Program-made: the position numbers and the translations under genes | The notes under the pieces: model-generated | What the model was told of the DNA's origin: nothing | The model's database searches: none | Seen by the model: the letters and a program-made list of their open reading frames with translations, nothing else | Shown here: one piece after another, positions 20,120-32,200 of the stretch | How positions within the stretch are numbered: position 1 is the stretch's first letter | How the letters are laid out: each line of letters begins with the position of its first letter | Assembly: GCA_036936605.1 (NCBI GenBank) | Contig: JAUPFV010000001.1 | Span: 216,967,530-217,031,529, forward strand | Reading direction: 5' to 3' | DNA length: 64,000 nucleotides | DNA from: Limnanthes douglasii subsp. nivea | Taxonomy: Eukaryota; Streptophyta; Magnoliopsida; Brassicales; Limnanthaceae

Positions 20120-22430
20120 ATGTTTACAGCGAGGAACGCTTTGATAAAATGTGGGTGGCTCAACCTCTCTGAGTTGGAAAAGGCACAAAAGGTCGAAAGG
20201 GAAAGACGTATCACTGCAGGACTACATGTCTCGCCCATCAATAAGCCATTAGCTTCAGCCACAGAGTCTGATCAAGGCTCTTCTTCCTCAAAAGGCACCA
20301 AACCGAAAAGGCTATTCCAAACTAATCTCTCCCCCATTATCTTTGGTTCCTCGGTTCAGGAATCAGAACCCGTTGTCGAGCCAGGAGTAACAGTTACTAG
20401 TTTCAAAAAACCATCCCCCTTCATTGCTATGGGGTCAGATACGGAGCATTCCCCTCAAAAGTTAGTCGATAGGAGAAAAGGCCGGTTAGTTAAAGGCCAA
20501 GGGTCTAGAAGCACTCCTTCAAATTCGGGTGCTAAAGACAGCAGCACTGGGTCAGAAGTGCCCATTAGAGCTCCCAAGGACAGACTGTCCGGTCCGGAGG
20601 GCACCAGTCCAAGTCTTCAAAGAGAAGCATCTGCACCAGAAACTCTACCGGAGGCCAGAAGCCAAAAGAACACTGAGGCCCAGCAGTCCGAAGACAAGGC
20701 CGAGTCAAATTTGAACCCTCCCCCCACTATTGCTGCTGAAAACCCTTCAACAATTATGGAGGAAGTAATGGAGGACTCTGCTGAAGAGGCTCCATTTGAG
20801 TCTGAGCCCTCCGGTCACACCAGTAGTGCTATAGTTGCCAAAAAGGACAAAGGCAAAGAGAAATTGTGTTTGAGGCATCCGGATCTGCCGGAGAGCCTCG
20901 AAGGAAAAGTGGGGCCTTGTTTTCACAAGGTCAGCGTTAAGTACCTCATTTCCTTACAAAAAATCAACTGCGCATTCATCCACACAGCTGAGCTTGGCCG
21001 GATGCGCACGAAGTGGGGAATACCAGAGAATGTGAAGATCAGGATTCTCATACACCCAGAGACTCCCATGGACTGCAAGTTAAGCGAAATTGTCATGTTC
21101 ACGGAGTTATTCAACTAGGGGCTCAGACTCCCATTAGACCCATAGATTGTCAGATACTTCCATCTGATAAAACTCTGTCCGAGCCAGTTGAGCCCCAACG
21201 CCTGGTACACCCTCATGTCCTGCATCATGGCTTCAAGGCTTTCCGGGATTCCTCTGCCAATGGAGGAGTTTGCTGCTGTGGCCAGTCTTTGTAGAAACCA
21301 CCACATCCCCTTTTACCATTTCAATATGGGGGATGATTTCAAGGCTGTGGATGATTTGTTAGAGGCGGAGAGGAATTGGAGGACCCAGTTCCTGTTTGTT
21401 AGTGGTGTTTGGGAGAACGGAAAGAAGATCAAGTCCGGAGTGAACCCGAGCCTTCTCAGAAGCAGGTGGAGGAGTGACCGTAAGTCTTCTGCCTTATATT
21501 TTTGTCTCTTTCTCTTTTCTTTTTTAGAGTTAGTTTAAACTAATCGGTCTTACTTTTGCCTCAGCAGAACTACCCAAGGAATTTAGTGATTACCTGAAAA
21601 CCGGGCAGGCTACTTGCACCAAGATCAATGCTTGGGCTGCTGAGAGGTGGGGGAACCGGTTTCATGCTGCTTTTACCGGAGGCAACTTGGCAATGTCTCA
21701 CTTGTGGAACACCACAAGTCAGAGAGACTTGACTTGGGAGGAGCTCACCACTCAGCCTCCTCCGGATGTTGTGCTTAAGAGGACCCATGAACCAGATGAG
21801 ACACTCTACTTGTCAGGCCAGGCCAAAGCTCCAAGCAAGATGAAGGGTAAAAAGAAAGGCAAGAAGGTGGTGGGTGGTGCTAATCCTGCTGATGCAGAGA
21901 AGGATACTCCAATAGACCCGAAGGAGCCAGCCCACAGCCAAATCGATGCTGCTCTCTTGGAAGTGGTGGAGCAAGAGACTGAAAGGCAAGAAGTGAACCC
22001 ACCTAAACCTCCAAGGGCTTCCAAAGGAAATCGTAAACAGGGAAGTGAAAGCAAAGATAGGGAGGCCAAGAAGAAGACTTCTAAGGGTGACAAGCTTTCT
22101 CTTCGGGCTCTAGAGGCTCATTCCCAAGCTGATCCTACTGACCCAGCACTAGCGGAGGAGATACCGGGCAACTTCCATACTGATGAGGTCGAAGTGGGAG
22201 ATCTCAATATTGACGGGGTCGACATCACCGGTCTTGGTGGGCTTGGGGAGTACTTCAAAAATCTTCCTAGAGACGATTTTGTTGGGCCTTATCTCCCTCC
22301 GAGCACCTCAAACACAGTCACTTTCAATGGTAAGACCTTTATCGTTTCAAGTGAAAGGGATGGGATAGCCCACTCTTGTTTCTGGATTGCTGACTCTGAG
22401 CAGGACCAGCTGGCTGAGACTGAGCTTTAG
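20120..22430 (+). pseudogene. Antisense gene (aORF) of element IV, truncated and fused to reverse gag
   Basis: It starts MFTARNALIKCGWLN like the copies in elements I and II. Exon 1 has an in-frame TAG at 21116-21118, where the others have Trp (FNWG), and resumes with SPNAWYTLMSCIMASRL. The donor GTAAGT (near 21480) and an acceptor ending CAGCAG before AACTACCC (near 21567) mark the same intron. Exon 2 is open through KKKGKK and the SSERD motif until about 22377, where the deletion joins it to the reverse strand of gag. This adds about 17 unrelated residues and a stop at 22428-22430. The coiled coil and acidic tail are lost. Confidence 0.85.
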
Positions 22431-23670
22431 CCATACCGTGTCTCCTTTGCCTTGTTTCCAGACTGATTCTGATTAAGATTTGGTGTCACCGGGGTAGACC
22501 TCACCTGCCTGTGCACCCTGGTTTCCTTTGTTTCATCGACATTAATCTGTTTTCCAACCTGATTCAGCAACCCTCCCCACGTCATAGCCTTCTTTCTGGT
22601 CACTGAATCAGCCAAATTGCCAGGGTTCAAGCCCTGCCTTAGGGATGCTATTGCTACCTGTTCAAAGCAATCAGCCAACCCATTCTTGGTATTCACAAAA
22701 CGGCTTAAATTCTTTTAAGGACTCATTTGGTTCCTGGGCACAATGGATTATTGTGTCTCAATTGCCCTTTAGCTCCTTACTCCCTACGAACTGCCTTCGA
22801 AAGGCCACCCAAAAAGTATCGAAATTCTTAATACAACCCTGAGACAGGCTGTTATACCATTTTAGAGCACTCCCCTTTAATGATTGGGAGAAGGCTCTGC
22901 AAACTAGCTTATCATCGTCGTCAAAGTTCATCATGAAGTTTTTAAATTGTTCCAAATGGTTGTCCGGATCAGTACTGCCATCGTACTATTCCATTTTGGT
23001 GCTGTCAAACCTCTTAGGGAGGTTTCCGGACAGAATTTTGGAATATAATGGAGATTGCCTCCAATTTCTACCACGACTGAACACAGTATCCTCATTGGGA
23101 GTTGCAAAGATACCTGGTTCATCATGAAAAGCGAAAGGATCCATCAACATCCGGTCCACATGCCTCCGGCTATGAGATGACCCTTTACCAATATTCCTCT
23201 TCATCTTTCCATGTCTATCCCTTTTTTCTTGAATATTTCTTGGTCTGTTTTTGCTTCTTTTTAGTTCGACCCTCATCGCTGCTAGAGGATAAGGATTCTT
23301 CAACTCCCTCATCATCCAAAGAGCTGTTAGAAGATTATGAGCTTGAGTCAGAACTCTTCACTGGCTTAGACCGGTGAGACTTCTTGGAGCTGGCATGAGT
23401 CTTTTTGGTACTCACATGAGTCTTTGAAGGCTCATGCTCTCTGGGGTTATCGGTGTGATGACCAACTGATGCTTTGGACTTCTCTTCCATGCCCATCTTA
23501 GCCTTTTCTGCCCTCAGAGCTTCTATTTCACCCTTTAGCCTATCACGATCTTCGATAGTGTACTCATCGTTCTCACCCACCACTTCGAGCAGAGCTGGTG
23601 GTACTTCTGGATCGTCCGGATTCATTCGGACAGACTTTCTTTGCTGGTTTTGAATACTTGATTCAGGCAC
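22373..23670 (-). pseudogene. gag 5' part of element IV
   Basis: On the minus strand the reading begins RMNPDDPEVPPALLEVVGEN and follows the gag of element II: a Ser/Asp-rich disordered segment, KGSSHSRRHVDRML, the gag core MMNFDDDDKLVCRAFSQSLKG, then VAIASLRQGLNPGNLADSV. Small deletions, including one of 2 bases near 22710, shift the frame. It ends at the deletion junction before the CHHC knuckle, so capsid formation by this copy is not expected. Confidence 0.85.
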
Positions 23671-23676
23671 CCTCTT

Positions 23677-23694
23677 CTCCCACTGTGGTCGCCA
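23677..23694 (-). other. Primer binding site of element IV (tRNA-Arg)
   Basis: TGGCGACCACAGTGGGAG on the minus strand. It is a perfect 18-base complement to the 3' end, including CCA, of a plant tRNA-Arg as I recall that sequence, and lies 3 bases inside the LTR. Confidence 0.85.
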
Positions 23695-23697
23695 ATT

Positions 23698-24105
23698 TGG
23701 TGAGGATAATTATCGCCTGAGGGTAGGCTTGTAATTTGTTTGGTGTTTAAAAGAAGTATGTGGGTGTTTAATATTTAGAGTAGAGAGTAGAGGGAGAATT
23801 AAGCTGGCTGGTTGTAGTTAATTTTCATTACCCATATTTAATGCAGGTGGTTGGGTATTTATACCCTTACACTTGGGCCCTTATGGGATTTCGGGTCATG
23901 TTTAATGGACCCGGGGTATTTTTAAAGACCCATGAGCTCTAAGTAGGAGAGCAAGTAGCTTAGTCGAGAAGTGTTTAGGTTTTTTAGTACTTTTGTCATA
24001 GTTCGAACAGTCCCATTGGCTAAGTGTTCGAAGTGCTCTGTCCGGTCCGGAGGGCTAGGTCCGATCTGTCCATGTCCGGGGAGTAAGCAGAATTCGGACT
24101 CATCA
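23698..24105 (-). repeat. 5' LTR of element IV
   Basis: 408 bp, about 97% identical to the 3' LTR by eye. It is followed by the right target duplication AATTT (24106-24110). Confidence 0.93.
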
Positions 24106-24337
24106 AATTTAAACCACCGAAGTTGAAACTCATAGAGGTAATTCTTTAACTGTCCCCAATAGGGGTAAGTTTCAGAGGATTACTTTCCACCATTAAGGTT
24201 TATGTAAAATAAATAAATAGAGTAAACAAAATAAACAATGATTTAAGTTATATGGTATAAATAAGCCTTATATAGTTAGTATATAGTTTTTGTAGGATTT
24301 TCTGTGTTTTAATTTTTTTTCTTATTATATTGCTTAG

Positions 24338-24703
24338 CAAATGGAAGCACCAACTACTCTCATGTGTATCTTGAAGTCATATCAGAAGTAATTTATTTAC
24401 TGGATGACGGAATCAGAAAAGAGAATCGATGTCGAAAGGGCAGCTGAAACTCTTTATCTTTGCTGGGTTGCCGATCAGATCTGTGATGAGTGTGTTGATT
24501 ATTTTCATTTATGAAATATTGTTAATATTTACAACACAGGTGGCAATAGGAGGGGTAAGTGTGTTTAATGTACATACTCATTTGTGAAACTCTTAATCGA
24601 CTGGGATTAAAATTTCTTAAGATTAATTGTTTAATTTACAGATCTTAGTTGATGCAAAGGGTCTTGGAAAAACTGTAAGGTTGATTGCATTAACTATAAC
24701 CTG
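24338..24703 (+). pseudogene. Captured fragment of a RAD5-like (SMARCA3-like) SNF2 helicase gene
   Basis: Three exon-like pieces with splice-type borders. Piece 24338 to about 24490, after TGCTTAG, reads MEAPTTLMCILKSYQK, then YWMTESEKRIDVERAAETL and LCWVADQICDE. Piece 24540-24554, between CAG and GTAAGT, reads VAIGG. Piece 24642-24701, after TTTACAG, reads ILVDAKGLGKTVRLIALTIT. Together they match the start of the SNF2 ATPase domain of plant RAD5/SMARCA3-like repair helicases, ending with the Walker A motif GLGKT. An in-frame TAA after SYQK and the short length make it non-functional. Introns are kept, so capture was at DNA level. It sits inside element III, between its RNase H fragment and its aORF relic. 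Confidence 0.7.
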
Positions 24704-24769
24704 ATTAGGCTGAGGAAACCCTGACAACAACAAAATTAATGGACACACAAGAAACAAATTCATGATACA

Positions 24770-25890
24770 GTCTCTCCATCAATATTGAATTTCTTTCTGG
24801 CGATATTTCCCTTTCCCCACCACATTTAGCCACAGTAGATCGCTTTTTGTGGTATCACTTTAGGATTTGTATTTTTACTGCTAAAAATGCACTAACTAAA
24901 GGCAGTTGGCTAAACTCGTCTGAGTTGAAAAAACATAGAAAAAAGCCAAACCAAACATGTTGTTGGGTTGTCTGCCTCCTCTTTCAACAAGCGCAATATT
25001 CCCTCAGATTCCACGTCGACTGCCCAATCATTTATGTCACTCAGTCATTCTCCCAAATCAGGTCATTCCAACCCCAAAGGCCCACTAGCCGTAGAAATCC
25101 TTTCACTTTCAAAGCTTTAAGATAAGACATTGATGAGAGTACTCCATGTAGAGTTACTAGACTCTCTAAGGAAAAAAAACCTCCTAAAAAAATAAGCCAA
25201 CACAACAACCCATACTCATTAGCAACCCTTCTCCATAAGTTCCGAATAGAGAAGAAGAGGGTACTGCTCTCGCAACCGAAATCTTGTCAGGGTTAAATAT
25301 AGGAGAAAACCCTATAACTTTAGCAATTGAGTCGACCCGAGGAAGAAAACCTCGGTACATATTCATTTTGAGGTAAATTCTGTTAAAGATGAGCTAGTCC
25401 ATATAAAATCCGATCATGATAAGTTACGAGCTAATTATAAAAATTTACAGTCATCTAATTCCGAGGAGACAACCTCAATAAGAAACCAACAAACGATGAT
25501 AAAGTTATCACTGGGAGCTTGTCGCATGAAAATAAAAACCACGAGGCTCTCATCAAGGATCAAGATGATGAGATTACCTCTCTTAAAACTAAATTTACTC
25601 AAGAGATAGCCGATGTTGTAGAGGCATATATCGAAACGGTGATAGACTCTTTGCAAGGGAGGGATGACTCAGTAAAATTGGACATGGTGTTGTTATTTCA
25701 TAAGAAATGCCCTAAGTTAGCCCTTTGGGATTTGTGGGACATGTGCCAGTGGATTTTCTGCCTCACATCAGCCCTTTGGAATTTCTTATCATCCATCCAA
25801 TGATGTTTCTACTAATAGCAATAAAAAAGGCTCGAATGATGAGAGTTTGGAAGAGAAATATGAAGGAAATACCGATGGGAACAAGCCATA
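24770..25890 (+). pseudogene. Antisense gene (aORF) relic of element III
   Basis: Near 24870-24940 it reads TAKNALTKGSWLNSSELKK, matching the aORF start of elements I, II and IV. At 25600-25740 it reads IDSLQGRDDSVKLDMVLLFH followed by KKCPKLALWDLW, matching the conserved C-terminal block, then an acidic tail. The intervening conserved domain is lost and there are many stops. It is closely related to the relic at 14041-15318, including about 150 bp of 3' flank. Confidence 0.75.
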
Positions 25891-26069
25891 AGGCCAATAT
25901 GTTTTGATGTAATTGTATCTATGCAAGCCTTTGATGATTGCAAAGCATTTTGTTATTTCAATCAAATATTTTTGTGCAATTCCTTATCATGGCCAATGCA
26001 TTTTGTAGTTTTCTCTTTGATTTCATTAAGTCATTGGATCACCCAAGTTACTTTATATTATCTATAATT

Positions 26070-26388
26070 TGACAACTTCGCGAACTAACACTACTATTAC
26101 AGGATAATCCAATACTGTTAGATACATGCAAAGTCTTTCTCCAATGGTTGGTTTGAATAGGGTTTTAGGAAAAGATAAATGTTGCTTGATTTCAAGGAAC
26201 ACCTTATCACAATTTTGGGACCAATTGAAGTCTTTGGAATTTCTTAGTACTTGGAAGAACTGTACACATTTGTCCGATGATTTTGAGATAAACCGATTCA
26301 ATGCTGCCAACATCCCCGTCAATACTTGAACTTCTTTGGTGGTCTGAGGAGGGTACGTAGCTAATGATGCATTCAATTGATTTAGGTC
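26070..26388 (-). pseudogene. Reverse transcriptase 3' part of element III
   Basis: On the minus strand: EVQVLTGMLAALNRFISKSS, then NCDKVFLEIKQHLSFPKTLF, matching the RT connection region of elements I and II (RLTGRLAALNRFISRSS). It continues on the far side of element II at 36871. It breaks off after LVREV, where RNase H would follow, and goes into aORF flank. Confidence 0.85.
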
Positions 26389-26796
26389 TGATGAGTCCGA
26401 ATTCTACTTACTCCCCGGACAGGGAAAGATCGGACCTAGCTCTCCGGACCGGAAAAAGTACTTCGAACACTTAGACAATGGGACTGTTCGAACTATGACA
26501 AAAGTACTAAAAAACCTAAACACTTATTGACTAAGATACTTGCTCTCCTACTTAGAGCTCATGGGTCTTTAAACATGACCCGAGTCCATTAAACATGACC
26601 CGAAAGCCCATAAGGGCCCAAGTGTAAGGGTATAAATACCAAACTACCTGCATTAAGTGTGGGTAATGAAAATTAACTGCAACCAGACAGCTTAATTGTC
26701 TCTCTACTCTCTACTCTAAATATTAAACACCCACATACTTCTATAAAATACCAAACAAATTACAAGCCTACCCTCAGGCGATAATTATCCTCACCA
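26389..26796 (+). repeat. 5' LTR of element II
   Basis: TGATGAGTCC...CCTCACCA, 408 bp, with TATAAATA at 26631-26638 as core promoter. It is preceded by the target duplication AGGTC. Confidence 0.96.
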
Positions 26797-26799
26797 AAT

Positions 26800-26817
26800 T
26801 GGCGACCATAGTGGGAG
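26800..26817 (+). other. Primer binding site of element II (tRNA-Arg)
   Basis: TGGCGACCATAGTGGGAG, 3 bases after the LTR, complementary to the tRNA-Arg 3' end with one mismatch (T at 26809, where element IV has C). Confidence 0.85.
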
Positions 26818-26868
26818 AAGAGGGTGCCTGAATCAAGAATTCAAAACCAGCAAAGAAAGTCAGTCTGA

Positions 26869-29211
26869 ATGAATTCGAACAATCCAGAAGTACCACCAGC
26901 TCTGCTCGAAGTGGTGGGAGAGAACGATAAGTACACTATCGAAAAGCACGATAGGCTAAAGGGTGAAATAGAAGCTCTAAGGGCAAAAAAGGCTAAGATG
27001 GGCTTGAAAGAAAAATCCAAAGCATCAGTTGCTCATCACACCGATAACCTCACGGAGCATGAGCCTTCAAAGACTCATGTGAGTACCAAAAAGACTCATG
27101 CCAGCTCCAAGAAGTCTCACCGGTCTAAGCCAATGGAGAGTTCTGACTCAAGCTCAGAATCTTCTGACAGCTCTTCGGACGATGAGAGAGTTGAAGAATC
27201 CTTATCCTCTAGCAGCGATGAGGGTCGAACTAAAAAGAAGCAAAAACAGACCAAGAAATATTCAAGAAAAAGGGATAGACATGGAAAGATGAAGAGGAAT
27301 ATTGGTAAAGGGTCATCTCATAGCCGGAGGCATGTGGACCGGATGCTGATGGATCCTTTCACTTTTCACGATGAACCAGGTATCTTTGCAACTCCCAATG
27401 AGGATACTGTGTTCAGTCGTGGTAGAAATTGGAGGCAATCTCCATTATCTTCTAAAATTCTGTCCGTAAACCTCCCTAAGAGGTTTGACAACACTAAAAT
27501 GGAAAAGTACGATGGCAGTACTGATCCTGACAACCATTTGGAACAATTTAAAAACTTTATGATGAACTTTGACGATGATGATAAGCTACTTTGCAGAGCC
27601 TTCTCCCAATCATTTACGGGGAGTGCTCTAAAACGGTACAACAGCCTGCCTCAGGGTTGTATTAAGAATTTTGATACTTTTTGGGTGGCCTTTCGAAGGC
27701 AGTTCGTAGGGAGTAAAGAGGTAAAGGGCAATGGAGATACAATAATCCATTGTGCCCAGGAACCAAATGAGTCCTTAAAATAATATATAAGTCGTTTTGT
27801 GAATACCAAGAATGGGCTGGCTGATTGCTTCGAACAGGTAGCAATAGCATCCCTAAGACAGGGCTTGAACCCTGGCAATTTGGCTGATTCAGTGACAAAA
27901 AAGAAGGCCATGACATGGGGAGGGTTGCTGAATCAGGTTGGAAAACAGATCAATATCGATGAAACGAAGAAAACCAGGGTGCACGGGCAGGTGAGGTCTA
28001 CCCCGGTGACACTGAATCCCAATCAGAATCAGTCCGGAAACAAGGCAAAGGAGACCGGACAGGGGCATGGTAGGGCAAAAGCTCAGTCTCAGCCAGCTGC
28101 TCATGCTCAGAGTCAGCAATCCAGAAACAAGAGAGGGCCATGGGTCCAACCGGAGTGGTTCGCAGAATTAAAAGAAAGTGTGGCCACCATTTATGATAAA
28201 ACAAAGGAAGAGGTGCACTATAGAAGGCCAGCCACACTGCAATCTCCTAGGGAGCATCGCAATAACTCTTTCTGCCAGTATCACAATGACACTGGCCATA
28301 CCACTGATGATTGTATAGATTTGAAGCAAGAGGTTAAGAACTTGATCGAAAGAGGAAAACTGGGGGCCTATGTCAAAAGAAGAGGAGGTAACAGGGCTGA
28401 CAATACTCACCGGGTTGGTCCAACTAATGCTGCTCCGGAGGGAGCCATAGTTATAATTGAAAGGTTTGATGTGGAATCTGAGTACTTGGATCCTGATCCA
28501 ACTCGAAACAGAGTGGGTGCAATTGAGGAATGTTCTAGGACGGTCCCCGGACTTATTAAATTTTTTGAGTCACTTACAATTTTCGGAGGAGATACTATGA
28601 CAGCTCCTACTGCTTCTTCGAGGAAGAGGCACGTTCATACTTTAGCCACCCAGCTAGAAGGAGGCATGACTTCCTATCAGTCACCAAATTCATTCCCCTT
28701 CATTGTTTTTGATGAAGATGATTTAAGAGATATAGCAGGCCCTCATGAGGATGTTGTTGTCATAGGAGCATCTATTGGGGGAAATGACATAAGACGAATT
28801 CTGGTGGATACTGGGAGCTCAGCCAATATCCTTTTCTTAACTACATACAAGAGAATGAAAAATCCAGCTGTAATTCAGAGTTCGGACAGATCAATTGTGG
28901 GCTAGACTGGCAGCCCAACAGATGTGATCGGAGAGTTCGAAGAGGAAGTTCTATTGGGCAAGGGCCCTTTCAAGAAAATGGTCAGGATACTCTTTATCGT
29001 GGTGGATTGTCCCACTTGCTATAATGCTATTCTAGGGAGGTCTTGGCTCTCTAAGATGCATGCAGTGGCTTCAACAGTCCACCAGTGCTTGAAATATGTT
29101 GTTCAGGGACAGGTGGGTGTTGTCCAGAGCAGTCAAAAGGTTGCAAGGGAATGTTATGCTACTGCTCTGGCTCCCCGAACACTGGGAGCAGTTCGCATCG
29201 ACAAGCAATAG
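26869..29211 (+). pseudogene. gag-pro of element II (two nonsense codons), ending at UAG
   Basis: One frame from ATG 26869 to TAG 29209-29211. Order: disordered Ser/Asp-rich N-terminal part (SSDSSSESSDSSSDDE), gag core (27480-27860, DNHLEQFKNFMMNFDDDDKL), a CHHC knuckle CQYHNDTGHTTDDC near 28270-28310 (C-x2-H-x4-H-x4-C, usual in plant Tat gag), and aspartic protease with LVDTGSSANILF near 28800 and AILGRSWLS near 29025. Nonsense codons at 27781-27783 and 28903-28905 are absent from sister copies and are private mutations. The final TAG is shared with elements I and III. Confidence 0.92.
29209..29211 (+). promoter_or_regulatory. In-frame UAG between protease and RT (candidate readthrough site), element II
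   Basis: Context CAA TAG CAG TTT, same as element I (781-783) and homologous to element III (37772-37774). Downstream residues QFEGLS and EIDDP are conserved in the same frame as gag-pro, so the region after the stop evolved as coding sequence. Confidence 0.55.
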
Positions 29212-32200
29212 CAGTTTGAGGGGCTTTCTAGGGCTGAGGGTGAAATTGATGACCCCATAGAGACCCCTGGAGTGTTGATACGGTCGAAGAGGTAGAGACT
29301 CACTGTCTCGAAGAAGGAAAAAGTGTCAAGATAGGGTCTAAGATGCCACCCGTTTTGAAAAATGAAATGTTAAAGTTTTTGAAGAACCATCAGCACGTTT
29401 TTGCTTGGTGCAATGCTGATGTTACTGGGGTTCCAGCAGGAGTGATATCACATCACCTATCCGTCCGGAAAGACATAGCACCAGTAGTTCAAAAGAGAAG
29501 AGCTTTTTCTAAGGAAAAGGCTGATGTCATTGTGCAAGAGGTTGATAGGCTCACAAAGATGGGGCACATCAAGGAGTCTCAATATCCTTTGTGGACTGCC
29601 AATCCGGTCTTGGTGAAAAAGAAGAATGGCAAGTGGCGCATGTGCATTGACTTCACAGATCTCAATAGAGCTTGCCCAAAAGATTTGTATCCAGTCCCCC
29701 GGATTGATCAGTTAGTAGACTCCACCTCTCGGAACAAGCTGTTATCCTTTATGGATGCCTTCTCCGGATACAATCAGATTCAAGTAGATCCGAAGGATCA
29801 AGAGCACACCACATTTGTCACTGATAGAGGTCTTCATTGCTATAAGGTAATGCCGTTTGGGTTGAAAAATGTTGGGGCTACCTATCAAAGATTAGTAAAC
29901 AAAGCCTTTGCTGATCAGATTAGGAGAAATATGGAAGTATACATTGATGACATGATGGTGAAGAGTGTGGATGATCAATTGCATTTGGCTGATCTCCAAG
30001 AAACTTTTGCCAACTTGGTAAAAGTGAATTTAAAATTAAACCCAGAAAAATATGTGTTCGGAGTGCAGTCCGGGAAGTTTCTAGGCTATATTATAAGTGA
30101 GCATGGGATACAACCCGATCCGGACCAGCTTAATGCTCTATTCCAAATGGAGCCTCCTCGAAATATTAAAGAAGTACAACGACTAACGGGGAGATTAGCT
30201 GCTTTAAATAGATTTATTTCAAGGTCTTCGGACAGGTGCACCCCGTTCTTTCAAACCTTGAAGGGTGCAAAGGGATTCGATTGGACCCCACAGTGTGATG
30301 AGGCTTTCAATGAGATCAAGAAGCACCTGTCTTCCCCCAAAACTTTATTTAAACCAGTTGAAGGGGAGACACTCTTCGTGTATTTGGCAGATTCAAGTTG
30401 TGCCATCAGTGCTGTGTTGGTAAGAAGAGTAGATAGTCATCCCCATCCAGTGTACTACATCAGCAAAAGTTTGATAGATGCGGAGAGGCGCTACTTGAAA
30501 CTCGAAAAGTTAGCGTTAGCCCTGATGATAGTTGCCAGAAAGATGAGGCCTTATTTCCAGGCCCATCCCATCATCGTCCGAACTTCTTTTCCCTTGAAGA
30601 ATGTCCTTCAAAAGGCAGACATTTCAAGCAGGATGAGTAAGTGGTCAATAGAGTTGGGGGACTTCGACATAGATTTTGCTCCTCGAACAGCAGTCAAGGC
30701 CCAAGCTGTGGCTGATTTCCTAGTTGAATTTCACTCCGACAGGGATTCGGAGCAGACTACTGACATGAAAGATAAAAAGGTTTGGGTTATCCGGACAGAT
30801 GGTGGATCTAGCACCATGGGATGTGGTGCAGGGGTATGTTTGACTTCTCCGTATGGTGACAAAATGTACCAAGCTATATGTTTTGCTTTCAGGGCATCCA
30901 ATAATGAGTCAGAGTACGAAGCAGCTATAGCTGGTTTAAAGTTGGCCTACATCTGTGGGGCTAAGAGGGTCAGGCTACTAAGTGACTCCCAGCTTCTTAT
31001 CCACCATGCCCAAGGTCAGTCTGAGGCTAAAAAGGAGCAGCTTGTGAAATATTTACTCCTCCTTAAAAATGAAGCACTCAAGTTTAAAAGTGTTGCTTAT
31101 GAACATATACCCCGGACTGAAAATGAGCTAGCAGACTCATTGGCAACCATAGCATACACAGAGTCCTATCCATGGATCCATGTGCTGGAAAGCCCCTCCA
31201 TTAACCTAAATATGGGTAAAGAAGAGGAAATTTTTGAAGTACAGGTGAAACAACCTCAGGACTGGAGGTTTCCTCTCATGCAATACCTCTCCGATGGTAT
31301 CGTGCCTCCGGATAAATCACTAGCCAAAACATTGAAACACAAGGCTCGTGGTTTCATAATATTGAGAGACGTTTTGTATAAAAAGTCTTACAGTAAACCT
31401 CTCCTGTGCTGTCTAGGGGATGAAGAGTCTCAAGTAGTCCTCTCCGAATTGCATGATGGTGAGGGATCAGCCCATTGTGGATTCAGGGCTTTAACAAGAA
31501 GAGTTCTACTGGCCGGTTACTATTGGCCATCTATCATGAAGGATGCCAAGGAATTGGTAAGAAGGTGTGACCCATGCCAGAGGTACACCAATGAAATTCA
31601 TGCCCCAGCCATTCCTTTAGAGTCAATTTCTAAGCATATTCCTTTTGCTCGATGGGGGTTGGATTTAGTAGGGCCTCTACCTATGGCCTCCGGAGGACGC
31701 AAAACTATAATCGTTGCTATAGATTACTTTTCGAAGTGGATTAAAGCAGCCCCTCTAGCAGGAACAACATCAAAAGCTGTTATAAAATTCATTATATCCA
31801 ACATCTGTTGCAGATTTGGTGTCCTACATAAGATAACAACAGACAATGGGCCACAGTTCGACAATAGGTAAATGGAGAGTTTATGTGCCTCAAAGGGTAT
31901 ACAACATTGTTTCTCTTCACCTTTCCACCCACAAGAAAATGGACAAGTCGAAGTGGCTAATAGAACTATAATGTCCGGTTTAAAGAAGAATTTGGAAGGG
32001 GCTGCTCGGAAGTGGCCTAGTTATTTACAAGAGCTCTTGTGGGCCTACCGAACAACACCTGGGGTTGCAACACAAGAGTCACCATTTGCTTTAGTCTATA
32101 GGATGGATGCAGTAGCTCCCATAGAAGCAACTCTCCCATCATTTCGTGTTCACAACTTCTCCGAACGCACTAACGAGGTGGCAATCAGAGGTCAGCTCGA

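Larger units (their letters stand above)
19265..24105 (-). mobile_element. Element IV: deletion derivative of the element II family
   Basis: Two 408-bp LTRs (19265-19672 and 23698-24105), inverted relative to element II, are flanked by AATTT (19260-19264 and 24106-24110). The inside holds a perfect primer site, the 5' half of gag, the 5' two thirds of the antisense gene and a polypurine tract. The 3' half of gag, all of pro-pol and the end of the aORF are deleted, with the junction near 22373-22377. It keeps the cis signals for transcription, priming and integration, so it could have moved with help from a complete relative. About 11 differences between the LTRs were counted by eye. Confidence 0.93.

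Noticed and set aside
24338..24703. Processed (retroposed) origin of the RAD5-like fragment
   Set aside because: Splice-type borders and intron sequence between the blocks are still present.
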